Shown here: positions 61,819 to 64,000 of the stretch, piece by piece
Layout: every line of letters begins with the position of its first letter
Numbering within the stretch: the first letter of the stretch is position 1
DNA from: an uncultured Pseudomonadota bacterium
GTDB lineage: Bacteria; Pseudomonadota; Alphaproteobacteria; RF32; CAG-239
Length of the DNA stretch: 64,000 nucleotides
Direction of reading: 5' to 3'
Assembly: GCA_902494875.1 (NCBI GenBank)
Contig: CABUUO010000002.1
Coordinates: 186,001 to 250,000, forward strand
Position numbers and translations under genes: made by a program
Notes under the pieces: model-generated
Databases searched by the model: none
The model's input: only the letters and a program-made list of their open reading frames with translations
Told to the model about the DNA's origin: nothing

Positions 61819-62754
61819 ATGGCTGATATGTTGTTTGATAAAGTTGCTATTATCGGAATCGGCCTGATCGGTTCTTCTTTGGCAAGAGTGATTAAGAATG
61901 ACGGGCTGGCGGCAAAGCTGGTCTGTTTCGACGCTAATCGCGGTTATATGGAAAAAGCTCTGGAACTCGGAATTGTCGATGCCTGCGCAGGGAGCGCGGC
62001 CGAGGCGGCCAAGGATGCGGATCTGGTGGTCTTGTCGACGCCGGTCGGTGCGTATGGTGCCATTACCAGCGAAATTGCACCGTATTTGAAAGCCGGCGCG
62101 ATTGTTACCGACGTGGGGTCAGTCAAAAAATATTCCCTACAGGAAATCGAAAGCAATCTGCCTTATGACAACGGCGTAATTGTTGTGGCCGGACATCCGG
62201 TGGCGGGTACGGAAAAATCAGGACCGGAAGCCGGTTTTTACGAATTGTTTGCCGACCGCTGGTGTATCCTGACACCGTCGTCGCGTTCAACGCCGGAGGC
62301 AATTGAGAAAGTCGGCGCCATGTGGCGGTCCGCCAAGATGCGAATCGAAACCATGTCGCCCGAGCATCATGACAAGGTTATGGCGGCTGTGTCGCATCTG
62401 CCGCATCTGATTGCTTTTTCGATCGTGGGAACGGTAGCTGATCTGGAAGGATATGAGCAGCAGGAGATTATTAAATATTCCGCGTCGGGCTTTCGTGATT
62501 TTACGCGCATTGCCGGTTCCGATCCGACCATGTGGCGTGACATTCTGCTCAACAACAAAGCAACAGTTCTGGAACTGATACAGCGTTTTGTCGAAGATTT
62601 GATCGCGCTGGAACGGAATATCCGCTGGAACGAAGGCGACAAGTTGTTCGAACTTTTTTCCCGCACGCAGAAAATCCGCAAGGAAGTGATTGAGGCCAGA
62701 CAGCATCTGCCGGAAGCCGAAAAGCGGCTGCTGTCGGAAAATTTGAAAAACTGA
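61819..62754 (+). CDS. tyrA: Prephenate/arogenate dehydrogenase-like protein
   Basis: This 311-aa enzyme of tyrosine synthesis has a Rossmann motif GIGLIGSSLAR. VLSTPVG follows, as do catalytic His motifs in VAGHPVAGTEKSG and SHLPHLIAFSI. SASGFRDFTRIAGSDPTMWRDI is the typical TyrA dimer region. No ACT or chorismate mutase domain is fused. I chose the ATG at 61819; a GTG at 61813 overlapping the cysK stop is possible. The family includes prephenate- and arogenate-specific members, not separable here. Confidence 0.9.
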   Translation: MADMLFDKVAIIGIGLIGSSLARVIKNDGLAAKLVCFDANRGYMEKALELGIVDACAGSAAEAAKDADLVVLSTPVGAYGAITSEIAPYLKAGAIVTDVGSVKKYSLQEIESNLPYDNGVIVVAGHPVAGTEKSGPEAGFYELFADRWCILTPSSRSTPEAIEKVGAMWRSAKMRIETMSPEHHDKVMAAVSHLPHLIAFSIVGTVADLEGYEQQEIIKYSASGFRDFTRIAGSDPTMWRDILLNNKATVLELIQRFVEDLIALERNIRWNEGDKLFELFSRTQKIRKEVIEARQHLPEAEKRLLSENLKN

Positions 62755-62815
62755 TTGCCTAATTGTTTTTGCTGGGCTAAGTTAAGCGCAAGATTAACCG
62801 AAAAAAGAATGTGAA

Positions 62816-63925
62816 ATGAAGCCGAATTCAATTTTGGGAAGATATCTGTCCAAGCAGATAATTTTTAATTTTTTTGCCGTGCTGCTGATGGTATTGGGCG
62901 TGGTGCTGCTGTTTGAAATGGTGGAACTGCTGCGCAAGGCTTCGGGACGCGATGACGTGTCTTTTTGGTTTCTGCTGGAAATTGCCGTGACCAAAATGCC
63001 CCGGACGCTGGACATGATTTTCCCGTTTGTGATGATGATTGCGGCAATGACGACTTTTTGGAAAGTCAGCAAGACCAATGAATTTGTCATTATCCGTGCG
63101 GCCGGCGTTTCCATCTGGGGTTTTATGACGCCGGTGCTGGCGACGGTTTTTGTGCTGGGAGCGCTGAATGTGGCGTTGGTCAATCCGATTGCGGCCAGAA
63201 TGTATGAGCTGTATGAAACGCTGGATTATCGTTTTGACACGCGGAATCCGAATGCGGTGCTGTTTTCCGAGCGCGGTTTGTGGACAAGGGAGGCCGTTAA
63301 CGAAAATACGTTTCAGGTGATGCAGGCTAAGTCTGCCCGGCAGGAGAACGACGGTTCCCTGTTTCTGCGCGACGTTTCCATTTTGGAGATGAACCGCAAG
63401 TCGCAGCCGGAGCGTCGGATTGAAGCTTTTGCCGCAACGCTGAAAGACGGTTATTTTGATTTGAAAGACCTTAAGATATATGAGGCCGGCAAACCGACCC
63501 AGATATTAAATCATCTGGAATATAAGACGGCACTGACGGTTGACCGCATTAAGGAAAACTTTATTGAACCTGAGGCCATTTCTTTCTGGGATTTGCCGGG
63601 AACAATTCGCTTTTACGAAATGTCCGGCTTCTCGGCGCAAAAGCATAAGCTGCGTTATCTGTCGCTGTTGGTTTCTCCCTTTTTGCTGTGCGCAATGGTT
63701 TTAGTGGCAGCCGTTTTTGCTTTGCGCCCGAACAACCGGCGCGGTGGTGTCATGTACCTGATCGTGGGCGGCATTTCTACCGGCTTTCTGGTCTATTTTC
63801 TTTCGCAACTGATTTATGCCTTTGGTCTGAACGGCACTATTCCCGGCGTTTTGGCGGTATGGACGCCGACTTTGATTGCGACGCTGATATCTGTGTCGGT
63901 GTTGTTGCATTTGGAAGACGGTTAG
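62816..63925 (+). CDS. lptG: LPS export permease LptG
   Basis: This 369-aa partner of LptF in the LptB2FG exporter begins LGRYLSKQIIFNFF. Three membrane helices, a periplasmic jellyroll (about 120-265) and three final helices follow, with LRYLSLLVSPFLLCAMVLVAAVFALRPN at the end region. It is separated from lptF (16774-17907) by about 45 kb, whereas these are usually adjacent. It follows the tyrA-like gene by 61 bp. Bases 63926-64000 hold nothing I can identify. Confidence 0.92.
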   Translation: MKPNSILGRYLSKQIIFNFFAVLLMVLGVVLLFEMVELLRKASGRDDVSFWFLLEIAVTKMPRTLDMIFPFVMMIAAMTTFWKVSKTNEFVIIRAAGVSIWGFMTPVLATVFVLGALNVALVNPIAARMYELYETLDYRFDTRNPNAVLFSERGLWTREAVNENTFQVMQAKSARQENDGSLFLRDVSILEMNRKSQPERRIEAFAATLKDGYFDLKDLKIYEAGKPTQILNHLEYKTALTVDRIKENFIEPEAISFWDLPGTIRFYEMSGFSAQKHKLRYLSLLVSPFLLCAMVLVAAVFALRPNNRRGGVMYLIVGGISTGFLVYFLSQLIYAFGLNGTIPGVLAVWTPTLIATLISVSVLLHLEDG

Positions 63926-64000
63926 AGAAAATTCGTCCGGCGGGGTATCTGATATGGGAACGGTAAATAATTTGCTTGATTAACAGATAAAAAAATGCTG

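Noticed and set aside
1..64000. CRISPR arrays, tRNA or rRNA genes
   Set aside because: No regularly spaced repeats. The intergenic gaps are all under 300 bp and I saw no cloverleaf or rRNA sequence in them.

Overview
The window looks like a chromosomal segment of an alphaproteobacterium with a small, partly eroded genome and a fermentative metabolism. It resembles the uncultured gut-associated lineages (RF32-like), but that placement is inference. Alphaproteobacterial marks include mitofilin followed by a HemY-type TPR protein beside tsaD; xerD divergent from aroK and a CorC-like CBS protein; lptF-lptD-surA-rsmA; addB-addA-trxA; and rph-rdgB. Nearly all of the window is coding, with short gaps and many 4-8 bp overlaps. 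I found no tRNA, rRNA, insertion sequence, prophage or CRISPR array.

Layout. 1-3.4 kb: a Pmp-like autotransporter cut by the window start. 3.4-9 kb: nth and tsaD on the minus strand, then a plus-strand operon of mitofilin, HemY-like protein and an ADP-dependent sugar kinase. 9-12.6 kb: corC-like and aroK, xerD, a small helix-turn-helix protein and a candidate structured RNA. 12.7-17.9 kb: LPS and outer membrane biogenesis (lptF, lptD, surA) with rsmA. 18-22.1 kb: a trimeric [FeFe]-hydrogenase operon (HydC, HydB, HydA). 22.2-24.9 kb: a YgiC-like ATP-grasp protein with a lipoprotein partner, a GNAT acetyltransferase and an ankyrin protein. 24.9-27.4 kb: fabD and fabG separated by a palindromic element, then a HIT protein. 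27.5-40.8 kb: ftsK, grpE, a glycogen-synthase-like GT5 protein, rph, rdgB, addB, addA and trxA. 41-50 kb: a membrane protein, then a minus-strand run of a small lipoprotein, comM, a large repeat lipoprotein with a degenerate protease domain, hslV, hslU and hemW. 50-51.5 kb: rpsF-rpsR-rplI with a promoter and structured leader. 51.5-54.9 kb: nrdA-nrdB behind tandem NrdR-type boxes. 55-64 kb: ampG-like permease, lipoprotein hydrolase, SDR, YicC-like protein, gmk, NUDIX, a Sel1-like protein, cysK, tyrA-like and lptG.

How the genes fit together. The ADP-dependent kinase, the glycogen-synthase-like enzyme and the NADH-linked hydrogenase suggest a sugar-fermenting, H2-producing lifestyle. The class I ribonucleotide reductase, normally O2-dependent, implies at least occasional oxygen. 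Several conserved gene neighbourhoods have lost members locally: no hemC/hemD by mitofilin, no aroB by aroK, no pdxA between surA and rsmA, and lptG away from lptF.

The most unusual signal is a family of about 85-125 bp palindromes that share a core. One copy lies between fabD and fabG. Two lie in tandem at the 5' end of hemW and are read in frame as its N-terminal extension, much like Rickettsia palindromic elements. The second is a candidate ~165-nt RNA at 12079-12245 with a near-consensus promoter, a strong terminator and mutually exclusive long-range pairings.
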